Positions 15,149 to 24,212 of a stretch of DNA of 64,000 bases are shown here, piece by piece. The notes below the pieces were generated by a model. The model made no database searches. It was not told the origin of the DNA and worked only from the letters and a program-made list of their open reading frames with translations. Within the stretch, counting starts at the first letter, position 1. Each line of letters opens with the position of its first letter. The translations under genes were made by a program, and so were the position numbers. This stretch comes from Leeuwenhoekiella sp. (GTDB lineage: Bacteria; Bacteroidota; Bacteroidia; Flavobacteriales; Flavobacteriaceae), in the NCBI GenBank assembly GCA_002708845.1, contig PAPI01000004.1, forward strand, positions 186,001-250,000. The letters run 5' to 3'.

Positions 15149-16900
15149 ATGAACACAAAGGAAATAAGTCAAATTTTCAAAGGACCGTTAGACAAAATTT
15201 TGGGATTAGTAGGAGATGAATTAAACCAGTCTCTATCTAATAGGATTCTAGAGTATCAAGTAGAAGAGTACAAAAGAAATTTTTGGTCTAAAACCATTTT
15301 ACATCGATCTACTCCTAAATCGCTGAATGAGTTTTACGAACCACTGTATCTTATTCAAGGTCAAGGTTCAACTAGAATTCCTACCAAATCTGCAAAAAAC
15401 TTACTTAAAAATAGAAATTATATTACTCTTATTGGTAATGCTGGAAGTGGTAAGAGCACAATCATAAAATATTTATTAACTAACTGCTTTAAGGAGAGAT
15501 ACAAGATTCCAATAAAAGTAGAATTAAGATATTTAAACGAATACGAGGGTAGGCTAAGTGATTACATCTATAAAGAAATCTTTCAATTTCAAAAATTAGG
15601 TTTAACTAATACAATAATTGATAGAATGTTAGGTTCGAAAGAATTTATTTTCTTCTTGGATGGATATGATGAGATAAGTTCCAAAATAAAAGAAGGAACT
15701 ACGAAAGACATAGATTCTTTCGTTAAAAAGTTTCCAAATAATAAATATGTCTTAACATCTCGCCCTCATACTCACATTGAGACATTACCTCTGTTCGAGA
15801 ATTTTTATGTTTCGGAGTTAAAAGAGGAAGAAATAGCTTCATTTGTTAAAAAACAAATTCCATCACAAGAAAATGAATTAGCTGATAAAATTATAGAAGC
15901 TGTGAACAAGAAAGAGAATGAATCATATAGAGAGTTTTTAAGTAATCCTCTTTTACTCTCTATGTTTATTTTAACCTTTCAATCTTATTCAGATGTTCCA
16001 CAAAAAAGAAGTGATTTCTACGATCAAGTGTTTGACACTCTCTATTCCATTCATGATAGTGTTTCTAAACTCGCATTTGTTAGGGAAAAAATGTGCGGCT
16101 TATCTAAAGAGCAATTTGAAGAGGTCCTCCAATTATTTTCGTTTTTATCCTTTTTCGAAGAAAAATTTATATTTCCAAATAACTATTTAACTGATAAATT
16201 AGATTTAATTAAGTCAAAGAAAAACAATTTAAAGTTTGACAACACAAAGATTATTAATGATCTTCAAATTGCAATTGGAATTTTAAATAAGGAAGGAATT
16301 GATTATACATTTCCACATAGATCACTACAAGAGTATTTTGCTGCATCTTATATTTCAAAATTGGATGATATAAATAAGAAAGAAGTATACAGAAAGATTC
16401 TATCGAGTATTTTGGATGGGCATAAAATATTGAGATCTAGCCGAGAACATTTTTACTTGCTTCTCTCCGAGTTGGATCAAAAGAAAGTTATTGAATATAT
16501 ATTATTACCCTTTTTAGAGAAATATGAATCAGTCAATTATCTTGATAAACTTGATCATGAAGAAATATTATCGGAATATGTAAATATCAATTTAGTTTAT
16601 ACTGCCTTCTCATATATTTTAAATAGTAATGATATTAGGCTTATTACGAATGAAATTGAATTTGAATTTCATGAAAGAATTGAAATGAAAAAGCAAGAGC
16701 TAAACTTAAATACGGAAGAATTATTTGAAGAGAAATATGAATTTCATAGAGAACAAATTGTCAAAGTAATTACCGAAAGCAAAGTAAAATCATTTCTAAA
16801 AAGTTTCATACCAAAAATGATAATCGAAGGCAAAAACTTGGAACAATATTTAAAGGATCAACATTCTAGTGATACTGATATAATTGATATGATAAGATAG
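15149..16900 (+). CDS. NACHT-domain STAND NTPase, candidate antiphage protein
   Basis: A 583-aa protein. A ~90-residue N-terminal region of unknown fold is followed by a NACHT NTPase: Walker A GNAGSGKST (96-104), Walker B FIFFLDGYDEI (~166-176), sensor 1 VLTSRP (201-206), NPLLLSMF (266-273) and the winged-helix end FPHRSLQEYFAASYI (388-402). About 180 helical residues follow, with no leucine-rich, TPR or ankyrin repeats. Bacterial NACHT proteins with this compact layout (bNACHT group, some with short C-terminal sensor domains) include proven antiphage factors. It has its own promoter, AT-rich codon use and an EVE gene next door. Defence is an inference from family and context; no nuclease or other effector domain is recognisable. 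Confidence 0.88.
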   Translation: MNTKEISQIFKGPLDKILGLVGDELNQSLSNRILEYQVEEYKRNFWSKTILHRSTPKSLNEFYEPLYLIQGQGSTRIPTKSAKNLLKNRNYITLIGNAGSGKSTIIKYLLTNCFKERYKIPIKVELRYLNEYEGRLSDYIYKEIFQFQKLGLTNTIIDRMLGSKEFIFFLDGYDEISSKIKEGTTKDIDSFVKKFPNNKYVLTSRPHTHIETLPLFENFYVSELKEEEIASFVKKQIPSQENELADKIIEAVNKKENESYREFLSNPLLLSMFILTFQSYSDVPQKRSDFYDQVFDTLYSIHDSVSKLAFVREKMCGLSKEQFEEVLQLFSFLSFFEEKFIFPNNYLTDKLDLIKSKKNNLKFDNTKIINDLQIAIGILNKEGIDYTFPHRSLQEYFAASYISKLDDINKKEVYRKILSSILDGHKILRSSREHFYLLLSELDQKKVIEYILLPFLEKYESVNYLDKLDHEEILSEYVNINLVYTAFSYILNSNDIRLITNEIEFEFHERIEMKKQELNLNTEELFEEKYEFHREQIVKVITESKVKSFLKSFIPKMIIEGKNLEQYLKDQHSSDTDIIDMIR

Positions 16901-17051
16901 TGTTTTCACGAGTATAGATGGTTTTTGATACCTCCAATAATTAATTTGGAGAAGGTCGCCGTTCATTACTATTTTTCAAAATTTTTCCATTTTAATAAAA
17001 TGGCTTATCCACTTACTAAATGTCTAAAACAAATAAATAGGAATTATTCCA

Positions 17052-17059
17052 TATATTTG
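17052..17059 (+). promoter_or_regulatory. -7 element for the radical SAM gene (TAtaTTTG)
   Basis: TATATTTG ends 16 bp before ATG 17076. The sequence between the NACHT stop and this element (16901-17051) is AT-rich and contains one hairpin, CCATTTT/AAAATGG (16987-17003), without a T run. Confidence 0.5.
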
Positions 17060-17075
17060 TAATAAATCCAATTTT

Positions 17076-18152
17076 ATGCAGGCAGAAGGAGAACACCTCA
17101 AAGGGCGAGGAGCGCAAAAACATATCGCTAATCGATTTGATAAAAATCATCACGAAACCCGTGATGATTTTTTAAACTATTGCGCTCAGGAAGGTGACGA
17201 GCCTCAAAATCTCAAGACGCTTTTTATAGATACCTTCCCCAAGACCATAGTCAATAAAGTAGACAGTCCCGATGTGGGAATGGGTTTTTCGCTCAATCCC
17301 TATCAGGGTTGTGAGCACGGCTGCGTATACTGCTATGCGCGCAATTCACACGAATACTGGGGTTATAATGCCGGGCTTGACTTTGAAAGTCGCATTCTCG
17401 TAAAGCGCAATGCAGTACAATTGCTCGAAGCCTATTTTATGCGGAAAAGCTACAAGGCCGCTCCCATCGTTCTTTCCGGAAATACCGACTGTTACCAGCC
17501 TGCTGAAAAGCAATTTCAACTCACCCGAAAACTATTGGAGACGTTTTACAAATACCGGCATCCGGTAGGAATCATTACCAAAAATGCCCTTGTACAACGC
17601 GATCTGGATATCATCAGGGAGTTGGCTAAATGCAATTTGATTCAGGTCAATATGTCTATTACCTCACTTGAAGAAAAAACGCGTCGTCTGCTCGAACCCC
17701 GCACCGCCAGCATCAAAAAGCGCCTGGAGACGGTTAAAAAACTAAGTGAAGCCGGCGTTCCCGTTAATGTGATGACGGCGCCCATTATTCCGGGGATTAA
17801 CAGCCACGAGGTGTTACCGCTTATTAAAGCCGCTGCCGATCACGGCGCCCGCTCGGTAGGCTATACCGTGGTACGGCTTAACGGGGCAATCGCAGGAATT
17901 TTTGAAGACTGGCTCAAAACCGCAATGCCAGACCGGGCAGATAAAGTACTCAACCAGATTGCCGCCTGCCACGACGGAAATCTCAACGATTCGCAATTTG
18001 GTCGTAGAATGCGCGGCAGCGGCGAGTTTGCTGAGCAGATCAAAGCTCAGGTAGAGCTGGGTCGCAAAAAGTACTTAAAAGGCCGCGGTATTGATCCGCT
18101 TGATTGCAGTCTATTTGAAAAATACAGGCCGGGACAATTATCGTTATTTTAA
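17076..18152 (+). CDS. PA0069-family radical SAM protein
   Basis: The 358-aa protein has the radical SAM cluster motif CEHGCVYC (Cys79, Cys83, Cys86) within YQGCEHGCVYCYARNSHEYW, the hallmark of the PA0069/SplB-related group. The preceding KTIVNKVDSPDVGMGFSLNP and the later VLSGNTDCYQPAEK are also characteristic. The substrate is unknown; the fold suggests relation to spore photoproduct lyase. GC content returns to chromosomal level here, marking the right border of the island. Confidence 0.92.
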   Translation: MQAEGEHLKGRGAQKHIANRFDKNHHETRDDFLNYCAQEGDEPQNLKTLFIDTFPKTIVNKVDSPDVGMGFSLNPYQGCEHGCVYCYARNSHEYWGYNAGLDFESRILVKRNAVQLLEAYFMRKSYKAAPIVLSGNTDCYQPAEKQFQLTRKLLETFYKYRHPVGIITKNALVQRDLDIIRELAKCNLIQVNMSITSLEEKTRRLLEPRTASIKKRLETVKKLSEAGVPVNVMTAPIIPGINSHEVLPLIKAAADHGARSVGYTVVRLNGAIAGIFEDWLKTAMPDRADKVLNQIAACHDGNLNDSQFGRRMRGSGEFAEQIKAQVELGRKKYLKGRGIDPLDCSLFEKYRPGQLSLF

Positions 18153-18191
18153 CGGAGTCGCTGGCATAGTTTCTGCACTTTTATACGTGCT

Positions 18192-19331
18192 ATGAGAAAC
18201 TACCCAACTGCCTTTTTGATCCTGTTAAGCCTGTTGATGATTACAGGCTGCAACAAACTCACTCAGGTGACTGATGTCATCACACAGCCCACGGCACGGG
18301 AGGTGTATGCGCGTAACTTCGACAACGATTCGCTGCCCTATCTTAATTGGAACCGGGCATTTGCTCGGGCTTTACAGGATAGTGTTGAGGTAAAACTACC
18401 GTATGCCGAACAGGGTGTTTTTAATGCAGACAATCTTCCGGTTTATGCGTACAATTTGAAACTCGAGTTGGGGCGAAACTACCATTTTCAGGTAAAGACC
18501 GACTCCCTAAATCCGTTGGTTTTTATAGATATCTACGAAAAAACTTCAGACAGCATCCGGCCCTACAAACTCCTTGAGCAGGCCGATTATAAAACAGCAT
18601 CTTTAAACTTTTCGCCCAAAAATACAGGCGATTTCAAGCTGGTGATTCAACCGCAGCTTGGCGCAACCAGTGATTTTACTATGTCTTTTGGCAGTGCTCC
18701 TGCTTATGCTTTTCCCGTGGCGGGACTTTCGTCAAAGGCAATACAAAGCTTTTGGGGGGCAGCACGCGATGGCGGAAGTCGCAGTCACGAAGGGGTAGAC
18801 ATATTTGCCAGTCGGGGTACACCTGTATTGGCCAGTGTAGCCGGTTATGTGAGCAGTACAGGTAACCGTGGTTTAGGCGGTAAACAGGTGTGGTTGCGTG
18901 ATGGGCTCTTTGGGAGCAGCCTGTATTATGCGCATCTGGACAGTATTATTGCCAGCCGTGGACAACGCGTAAAAGTTGGCGATACATTGGGTTTGATAGG
19001 CAATACCGGTAACGCCCGTACTACGCCACCCCATTTGCATTTTGGGATTTACCGCAGGGGAAGCGGAGCGATTAATCCATTTCCGTTTATAGAGGAAGCA
19101 GCGTTTCCTGAAATTAGCGAAACATCGACTGAAATTCCAACCAAAGTTGTTGTAAATGCCTCGCAAGCCAATTTACGTCAGGGCCCTTCAGCAAAAATGC
19201 AAAAGAATGGAAGCCTCAGTAGACGAGATACCATCTGGGTGCTAGGCCGCAGTGCCGACTGGCTGCATATTAAAACTTCAGAAAATCAAAGCGCTTTTTT
19301 GCACGAGAGTCTGGTTCAGGCTTTGAATTGA
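18192..19331 (+). CDS. M23-family peptidoglycan endopeptidase lipoprotein with SH3 domain
   Basis: A 379-aa lipoprotein (lipobox LLMITGC, Cys20). The LytM/M23 domain (~190-300) has the zinc ligands SHEGVDIF (H-x3-D) and PPHLHFGIY (HxH), with YYAHLDSI between, so the active site looks intact. A C-terminal SH3b domain (~315-379; NLRQGPSAKMQ, DWLHIKT) probably binds cell wall. Expected to cut peptide crosslinks in the periplasm. It lies 39 bp after the radical SAM gene, possibly in one transcript. Confidence 0.93.
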   Translation: MRNYPTAFLILLSLLMITGCNKLTQVTDVITQPTAREVYARNFDNDSLPYLNWNRAFARALQDSVEVKLPYAEQGVFNADNLPVYAYNLKLELGRNYHFQVKTDSLNPLVFIDIYEKTSDSIRPYKLLEQADYKTASLNFSPKNTGDFKLVIQPQLGATSDFTMSFGSAPAYAFPVAGLSSKAIQSFWGAARDGGSRSHEGVDIFASRGTPVLASVAGYVSSTGNRGLGGKQVWLRDGLFGSSLYYAHLDSIIASRGQRVKVGDTLGLIGNTGNARTTPPHLHFGIYRRGSGAINPFPFIEEAAFPEISETSTEIPTKVVVNASQANLRQGPSAKMQKNGSLSRRDTIWVLGRSADWLHIKTSENQSAFLHESLVQALN

Positions 19332-19369
19332 TAGCAAAGACGCTTCCTTTACCAAGTAGATTATTTACT

Positions 19370-19383
19370 AGGGGTTTACCCCT
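19370..19383. promoter_or_regulatory. Palindrome AGGGG-TTTA-CCCCT upstream of the acyl-CoA dehydrogenase
   Basis: A perfect 5-bp inverted repeat with a 4-bp spacer, 75 bp before the acyl-CoA dehydrogenase ATG. There is no T run, so it is more likely an operator than a terminator. The regulator is unknown. Confidence 0.35.
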
Positions 19384-19457
19384 CAATTAACAGTTCTTTG
19401 GGTAGAATGGCTTTAAAAGCTTGGTATTTTTAAACAATCATATAAAAAACGCAAACG

Positions 19458-20822
19458 ATGTCGTTATTCGGAAAAGTAAAGAATACAATAGGCCTTCTAA
19501 AATCGGTTGATTTAGATGCTTTGGCCAAACTCTCTCAAAAAGTAGATTTATCTCAGGTAATGAGCGCTGTGGGCAATCTCGATGATCGCCAGCTTAAGGG
19601 CCTGATGAAAATGTTGAATTCGCAGGCTAAAAAGGGCCAGCACAAACTTCCGCCTATTGATGGCGATTTTTACAATCTGGCTACAAAATTGAGTCCGGAA
19701 GAGCGCGAACTGCAGATGAAGATGCGCAACTTTATGGAAGATGAGGTTAAACCTATTGCCAATCATTTTTGGAATAGAGCCGAATTTCCGCACGAGATCA
19801 TACCCAAATTTGCTGAACTCAATATGGCCGGTATCGCCTACAAAGGTTACGGTTGCCCCAATCAAAGTTTTCTGATGGAAGGAATTCTGGCGATGGAGCT
19901 GGCACGGGTTGATGTGTCGATTTCTACCTTTTTTGGGGTACACAGTGGCCTGGCAATGGGCTCTATTTACCTCTGCGGAAGCGAAGAACAAAAGCAGGAG
20001 TGGTTGCCCAAAATGCAGAAGTTTGAAAAAATAGGTGCTTTTGGTCTTACTGAACCCGAAGTAGGTTCAGGCGCAGCCGGCGGTCTGGGCACCACCTGTA
20101 AACAAGAGGGCGACGAGTGGGTAATAAACGGACAGAAAAAATGGATCGGTAATGCCACCTTCTCCGATATTACAATCATTTGGGCGCGAGATGTGGATAG
20201 CGGTCGTGTAAAAGGCTTTATCGTACGCAAGGAAAACCCCGGTTTTAAGGCCGAGAAAATGGAGGATAAAATGGCATTGCGTACTGTTCAAAATGCCTTG
20301 ATCACCTTAACCGATTGCCGCGTACCTGAAAGCGACCGTTTACAGAATGCAAACTCATTTAAGGATACCGCAAAAGTATTACAGATGACGCGTGCAAGTG
20401 TAGCCTGGCAGGCTGTGGGTTGTGCCCGTGGTGCTTATGAAGCAGCGCTAAAATACACGAAAAAGCGGGAGCAATTTGGTCGTCCAATCGCCAGCTTTCA
20501 GTTGATACAAAATCATCTGGTAGAAATGGTTTCTAACCTTACTGCAATGCAAACGTTGTGTTTTCGCCTTAGCGAAATGCAGGACGGCGGCACGCTTACC
20601 GATGAGCACGCGTCGCTGGCCAAAGTATTCTGCTCTATGCGCACTCGAGATGTGGTGAGCCGTGCCCGTGAGGTAATGGGTGGTAACGGTATTTTACTCG
20701 AGTATGATGTGGCTCGTTTTGTGGCAGATGCCGAAGCGATTTACAGTTATGAGGGCACTAAAGAAATAAACTCGCTAATTGTGGGTCGGGCAATTACCGG
20801 TTACAGCGCTTTTGTGAGTTAG
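19458..20822 (+). CDS. Acyl-CoA dehydrogenase (glutaryl-CoA dehydrogenase-like)
   Basis: A 454-aa flavoprotein. After an unusual ~65-residue N-terminal extension rich in Leu/Lys (KNTIGLLKSVDLDALAKLSQ), the acyl-CoA dehydrogenase fold begins at about residue 75. Visible features: FGLTEPEVGSGAAGGLGTTC (FAD/substrate loop), KKWIGNATFSDI, the RASVAWQAVGCARGAYEAAL helix, REQFGRPIASFQL, and YEGTKEIN, whose Glu is the catalytic base in the glutaryl/short-chain group. It probably feeds electrons to ETF. The exact substrate is uncertain. Confidence 0.93.
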   Translation: MSLFGKVKNTIGLLKSVDLDALAKLSQKVDLSQVMSAVGNLDDRQLKGLMKMLNSQAKKGQHKLPPIDGDFYNLATKLSPEERELQMKMRNFMEDEVKPIANHFWNRAEFPHEIIPKFAELNMAGIAYKGYGCPNQSFLMEGILAMELARVDVSISTFFGVHSGLAMGSIYLCGSEEQKQEWLPKMQKFEKIGAFGLTEPEVGSGAAGGLGTTCKQEGDEWVINGQKKWIGNATFSDITIIWARDVDSGRVKGFIVRKENPGFKAEKMEDKMALRTVQNALITLTDCRVPESDRLQNANSFKDTAKVLQMTRASVAWQAVGCARGAYEAALKYTKKREQFGRPIASFQLIQNHLVEMVSNLTAMQTLCFRLSEMQDGGTLTDEHASLAKVFCSMRTRDVVSRAREVMGGNGILLEYDVARFVADAEAIYSYEGTKEINSLIVGRAITGYSAFVS

Positions 20823-20892
20823 TAAAGCATTTTAATATTCAGGTTTTGAAGCATATTAATTAACTTGGCGCCTCAAAATAAACCTACGATCT

Positions 20893-21615
20893 ATGAATAT
20901 TAAAACTTTTGTATTGGTGTCTCTTGCGGCTCTTGCTTTGGCGAATTGCAGTACACCTCAAAAAACCATATCACAGCCTGAACCTTTTCGGCTTAAAACC
21001 TTTCAGGACTCTATTTCCTACGCTATGGGTATTAATAGTGGCGAAAATTTACGTGAGATGCCCGGTGGCTTTTTTGACCTTTCTGTGTTTGAAACGGGTT
21101 TGAAAGAGTCGTTTAAAGACTCGGTTGCCATTGAACTTGATGAAGCCGCTACGCGAAAGCTTTTTCAGAAACTGAACGATACCATGCAGAAGATTGAAAA
21201 GGCTAAGCGGGAGGAACAAATTGCTGCAAATAAGGCCGAAGGCAAAGCGTTTTTAGAAGAGAACGCAAAAAAGCCGGGAATTATAACTACCAAGAGCGGA
21301 CTGCAATATGAAGTATTACGAGAAGGAACCGGTGAAAAGCCGGGCCCCGGCGATCGCGTAAAGGTGAATTATGAAGGAAAGCTTCTCGACGGGACGGTTT
21401 TTGACTCTTCCTATAAACGCGGCGAACCTTTAGTTTTTGGCGTGAGCCAGGTGATTAACGGCTGGACTGAAGGTTTACAACTCATGCCTGTAGGTAGTAA
21501 ATACCGTTTTTTCATTCCGGAGGATCTGGCTTATGGCGAGCGCGGGGCAGGGAAAGATATTAAACCCTATGCCACGTTGATTTTTGATGTTGAATTGCTT
21601 GAAGTTTTAAAATAA
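20893..21615 (+). CDS. FKBP-type peptidyl-prolyl isomerase lipoprotein
   Basis: A 240-aa lipoprotein (signal ending LALANC, Cys19) with an FKBP N-terminal dimerisation part (~33-125; DSISYAMGINSGENL) and a C-terminal FKBP domain (~150-240; VKVNYEGKLLDGTVFDSSYK, VINGWTEGLQLMPVGSKYRF, IPEDLAYGERGAG). It resembles Mip/FkpA folding catalysts of the envelope. A paralogue follows directly, indicating tandem duplication. Confidence 0.94.
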   Translation: MNIKTFVLVSLAALALANCSTPQKTISQPEPFRLKTFQDSISYAMGINSGENLREMPGGFFDLSVFETGLKESFKDSVAIELDEAATRKLFQKLNDTMQKIEKAKREEQIAANKAEGKAFLEENAKKPGIITTKSGLQYEVLREGTGEKPGPGDRVKVNYEGKLLDGTVFDSSYKRGEPLVFGVSQVINGWTEGLQLMPVGSKYRFFIPEDLAYGERGAGKDIKPYATLIFDVELLEVLK

Positions 21616-21726
21616 ACCGTGACAACCCTTGAGTATTGGTTATTCAATCCATATTAAAGGGCTCAGGATTTTTGAAAACCTTTAAATATCCCGTTATTTG
21701 CACACGAAAATTAAAAACCTAAAACA

Positions 21727-22461
21727 ATGAAATTAAATAAAGTATTTCTTGCGCTTCCGGTTGTAGCACTTACACTGGTAAACTGCGATAATTCTAAAAT
21801 GAGTTCTGGAGATGTAGAACTTAAGACCTTTAAAGATTCTGTTTCGTATATGATTGGCGCTAACAGCGGTGCTCAGTTTAAGCAGGCATTGGGAGACAAT
21901 CCTGATGAGTTGTTTGATCTTGATGTGTACGAAGCTGGTGTTCGTAAAGGATTTACAGACAGCCTTGAGTTTTCACAACAAACTATGCAAGCTTTAATGA
22001 CCCGTTTTCAAACAGAGCTTCGTGCCAAGCAGGAAGAGGCTGCAATGGCTAAAGCTGCTGAAGCTAAAGAAAAGGGTGCTGCTTTCTTAAAAGAAAACGC
22101 AACTAAAGAAGGCGTTCAAACTACAGACAGTGGTCTTCAATACATAGTAGTTGAAGAAGGTTCTGGTGATATGCCTACTGCTACAGATCAGGTGGAAGTG
22201 AAATACGAAGGAAGTCTTATTGACGGAACCGTTTTTGACGGAAATATGGGAACAGACCAGACAGCTACTTTTGGGGTAAGTCAGGTAATCAAAGGTTGGA
22301 CTGAAGGTTTGCAACTGATGAAAGAAGGAGCAAAATATAAGTTCTTTATTCCTTCTGACTTAGCTTATGGCGATCGTGGTTCTGGTCCTAGAATTGGTCC
22401 GGGTGAGACTTTAATCTTTGACGTGGAATTGATTGACGTTAAAGACAATGCACAGCAATAA
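21727..22461 (+). CDS. FKBP-type peptidyl-prolyl isomerase lipoprotein (second copy)
   Basis: A 244-aa paralogue of the preceding gene with the same layout: lipobox LTLVNC (Cys20), N-terminal DSVSYMIGANSGAQF, an Ala/Lys/Glu-rich helix (~105-125), and FKBP domain VEVKYEGSLIDGTVFDGN, VIKGWTEGLQLMKEGAKYKF, IPSDLAYGDRGSG. It likely helps fold outer-membrane or periplasmic proteins. Its TAA is directly followed by the ATG of the ZIP gene, so these two are co-transcribed. Confidence 0.94.
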   Translation: MKLNKVFLALPVVALTLVNCDNSKMSSGDVELKTFKDSVSYMIGANSGAQFKQALGDNPDELFDLDVYEAGVRKGFTDSLEFSQQTMQALMTRFQTELRAKQEEAAMAKAAEAKEKGAAFLKENATKEGVQTTDSGLQYIVVEEGSGDMPTATDQVEVKYEGSLIDGTVFDGNMGTDQTATFGVSQVIKGWTEGLQLMKEGAKYKFFIPSDLAYGDRGSGPRIGPGETLIFDVELIDVKDNAQQ

Positions 22462-23154
22462 ATGAATTTAATTGTCATTGCCGTAGTTTCCGGCGCTCTG
22501 ATTTTGGGTGCTGTCTGGGGTATTTATGGCAATCTTTCTAAAAAAACAGAGGGCTTTCTCGTTGCATTAGCAGGAGGAGCCCTCATTGTTTCTGCAGTAC
22601 TCGAACTCATAAATCCTGCAATTGAAAAGGCGCAAACCGGTATAGCGCTGGCTCTTGTTTTTGCAGGGGCTTTGGTGTTTACGGGTCTCGATTATCTGGT
22701 AAAAAAGAAGTGGGGCTCAGATAGCGGTGGTGGTTTACTCGCAGCAATTACCTTAGACGGTATTCCTGAAAATCTGGCTCTAGGTGTTGCGCTTATTGGC
22801 GCAGATGCTTTGGCAGTAGCCGCGCTATCCGGTTCTATTTTCCTGTCGAATCTTCCGGAAGCGGCAGGTGGCGCAAAAGAAATGACCGAAAATGGATCTT
22901 CAAAAAAGAAAATTTTACTGTTATGGTCTGCCACAGCTTTAATCTTGTCGCTGGCGGCCTATTTAGGTAATCAATTGCTTGCTGGCGTAGCCGAAGAAAC
23001 TCTGGCCTATATCAGGTGTTTTGCGGGTGGGGCAGTTGTAGCTTCTCTGGCCATTGAGGTTTTTCCCAAAGCCTTTAAAAATGACCAGTACTGGACTGGT
23101 ATTGCCGCTGCTTTGGGACTCATACTTGCTTTTTTCCTAAACAGCCTGGCCTGA
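22462..23154 (+). CDS. ZIP-family metal transporter-like protein with variant metal motif
   Basis: A 230-aa membrane protein with seven to eight helices that begins immediately after the FKBP stop. The ZIP signature helices are recognisable as LDGIPENLALGVALIG (98-113) and SNLPEAAGG (129-137). In classical ZIP transporters the first motif is HNIPEG; here the metal-ligand His is replaced by Asp99 and the Gly after Glu by Asn. Substrate specificity or even transport may differ. A canonical ZIP gene (HNIPEG) lies at the right edge of the window for comparison. Confidence 0.82.
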   Translation: MNLIVIAVVSGALILGAVWGIYGNLSKKTEGFLVALAGGALIVSAVLELINPAIEKAQTGIALALVFAGALVFTGLDYLVKKKWGSDSGGGLLAAITLDGIPENLALGVALIGADALAVAALSGSIFLSNLPEAAGGAKEMTENGSSKKKILLLWSATALILSLAAYLGNQLLAGVAEETLAYIRCFAGGAVVASLAIEVFPKAFKNDQYWTGIAAALGLILAFFLNSLA

Positions 23155-23256
23155 TTATTTCGCTTTGCGAAAGCCATACCTAATCCTTTTCAAAAGCGAT
23201 TAAATTCTAACTAAATTTTAAAATTTATCAGGCATCGCTTTCGCCCATATCTCGTT

Positions 23257-23283
23257 AACTTTAAGTCTTAAAAGACCAAAGTT
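23257..23283. promoter_or_regulatory. Nested inverted repeat before the dnaJ-like gene
   Basis: AACTTT (23257-23262) pairs with AAAGTT (23278-23283) and, inside it, GTCTT (23265-23269) with AAGAC (23272-23276), forming a nearly continuous 27-bp palindrome that ends 17 bp before the start codon. A stress-response operator or a leader hairpin are the options. It does not match the CIRCE consensus. Confidence 0.45.
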
Positions 23284-23300
23284 CTTAACGAGCAGATCCT

Positions 23301-24212
23301 ATGGCGTATATCGATTATTATAAAGTTCTGGGCCTTGATAAAAGCGCCAGCGAGGCTGAGATCAAGAAAGCCTATCGCAAACTGGCACGTAAATACCATC
23401 CTGACGTCAATCCCGGTGATACTGAAGCTGAAGAGAAATTTAAGCAGCTCAACGAGGCTAATGAAGTGTTGAGTAATCCCGAAAATCGTAAGAAATACGA
23501 TAAGTATGGCAAAGACTGGCAACACGCAGAGGCTTATGAGCAAGCCGAAAAACAGCGTAGTCAGTATGCTAATGCCGGTGGCGGGCGCGCCCAATACAGT
23601 GGCGGCTATGGCCAGGAAGATTTTTCAGACTTTTTCAGCTCTATGTTTGGTGGAGCAGCTGGTGGCGGCGGTTTTAGAAGTGGCGGAAGGCAGGCGCAGT
23701 TTCGCGGGCAGGACTTTAATGCTACTCTTGAGCTTGATTTACGCGATGTTTACGAAAAACACAAGCGTACCCTAACCGTTAATGGAAAGAATATCAGATT
23801 GACCATCCCCGCCGGGGTAGAGAACGGGCAAACGATAAAAATTAGAGGCTACGGCGGTGAGGGGATGAATGGCGGCCCCAATGGAGACCTGTTCTTGGAA
23901 TTTTCCATACGCAACAACACCGCTTTTAAACGTGACGGAACTAATCTGTATAAAACGGTTAAAGTCGACTTATACACTGCTGTTTTAGGCGGAGAATTGC
24001 TGGTAGATACCTTTGACGGAAGCGTTAAGCTCAAAATCGCTCCCGAGACGCCTGCAGGAAAGCAGGTAAAACTTAAGGGAAAAGGCTTTCCGGTGTATAA
24101 GAAAGACGGGCAATTTGGGGATTTATACATTACCTATGATATAGAAATGCCCACCAATCTTTCGGCACAGGAAAAGAAATTATTTGAAGAATTGGCAAAA
24201 CTCAGATCCTGA
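23301..24212 (+). CDS. cbpA: DnaJ-family co-chaperone, CbpA type
   Basis: A 303-aa class B J-protein: J domain 1-70 with the HPD motif in [10 protein letters not shown], a Gly/Phe-rich linker (~95-130), and two C-terminal substrate-binding domains (~140-300; [38 protein letters not shown]). The Cys-rich zinc region of DnaJ is absent. It stimulates DnaK and, in E. coli CbpA, binds curved DNA. It overlaps the start of the cbpM-like gene by one base, as in the classical cbpA-cbpM pair. Confidence 0.94.
   Translation: MAYIDYYKVLGLDKSASEAEIKKAYRKLARKYHPDVNPGDTEAEEKFKQLNEANEVLSNPENRKKYDKYGKDWQHAEAYEQAEKQRSQYANAGGGRAQYSGGYGQEDFSDFFSSMFGGAAGGGGFRSGGRQAQFRGQDFNATLELDLRDVYEKHKRTLTVNGKNIRLTIPAGVENGQTIKIRGYGGEGMNGGPNGDLFLEFSIRNNTAFKRDGTNLYKTVKVDLYTAVLGGELLVDTFDGSVKLKIAPETPAGKQVKLKGKGFPVYKKDGQFGDLYITYDIEMPTNLSAQEKKLFEELAKLRS

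Noticed and set aside
16987-17003. CCATTTT/AAAATGG hairpin as terminator of the NACHT gene
   Set aside because: It has no T run and a weak AT-rich stem.
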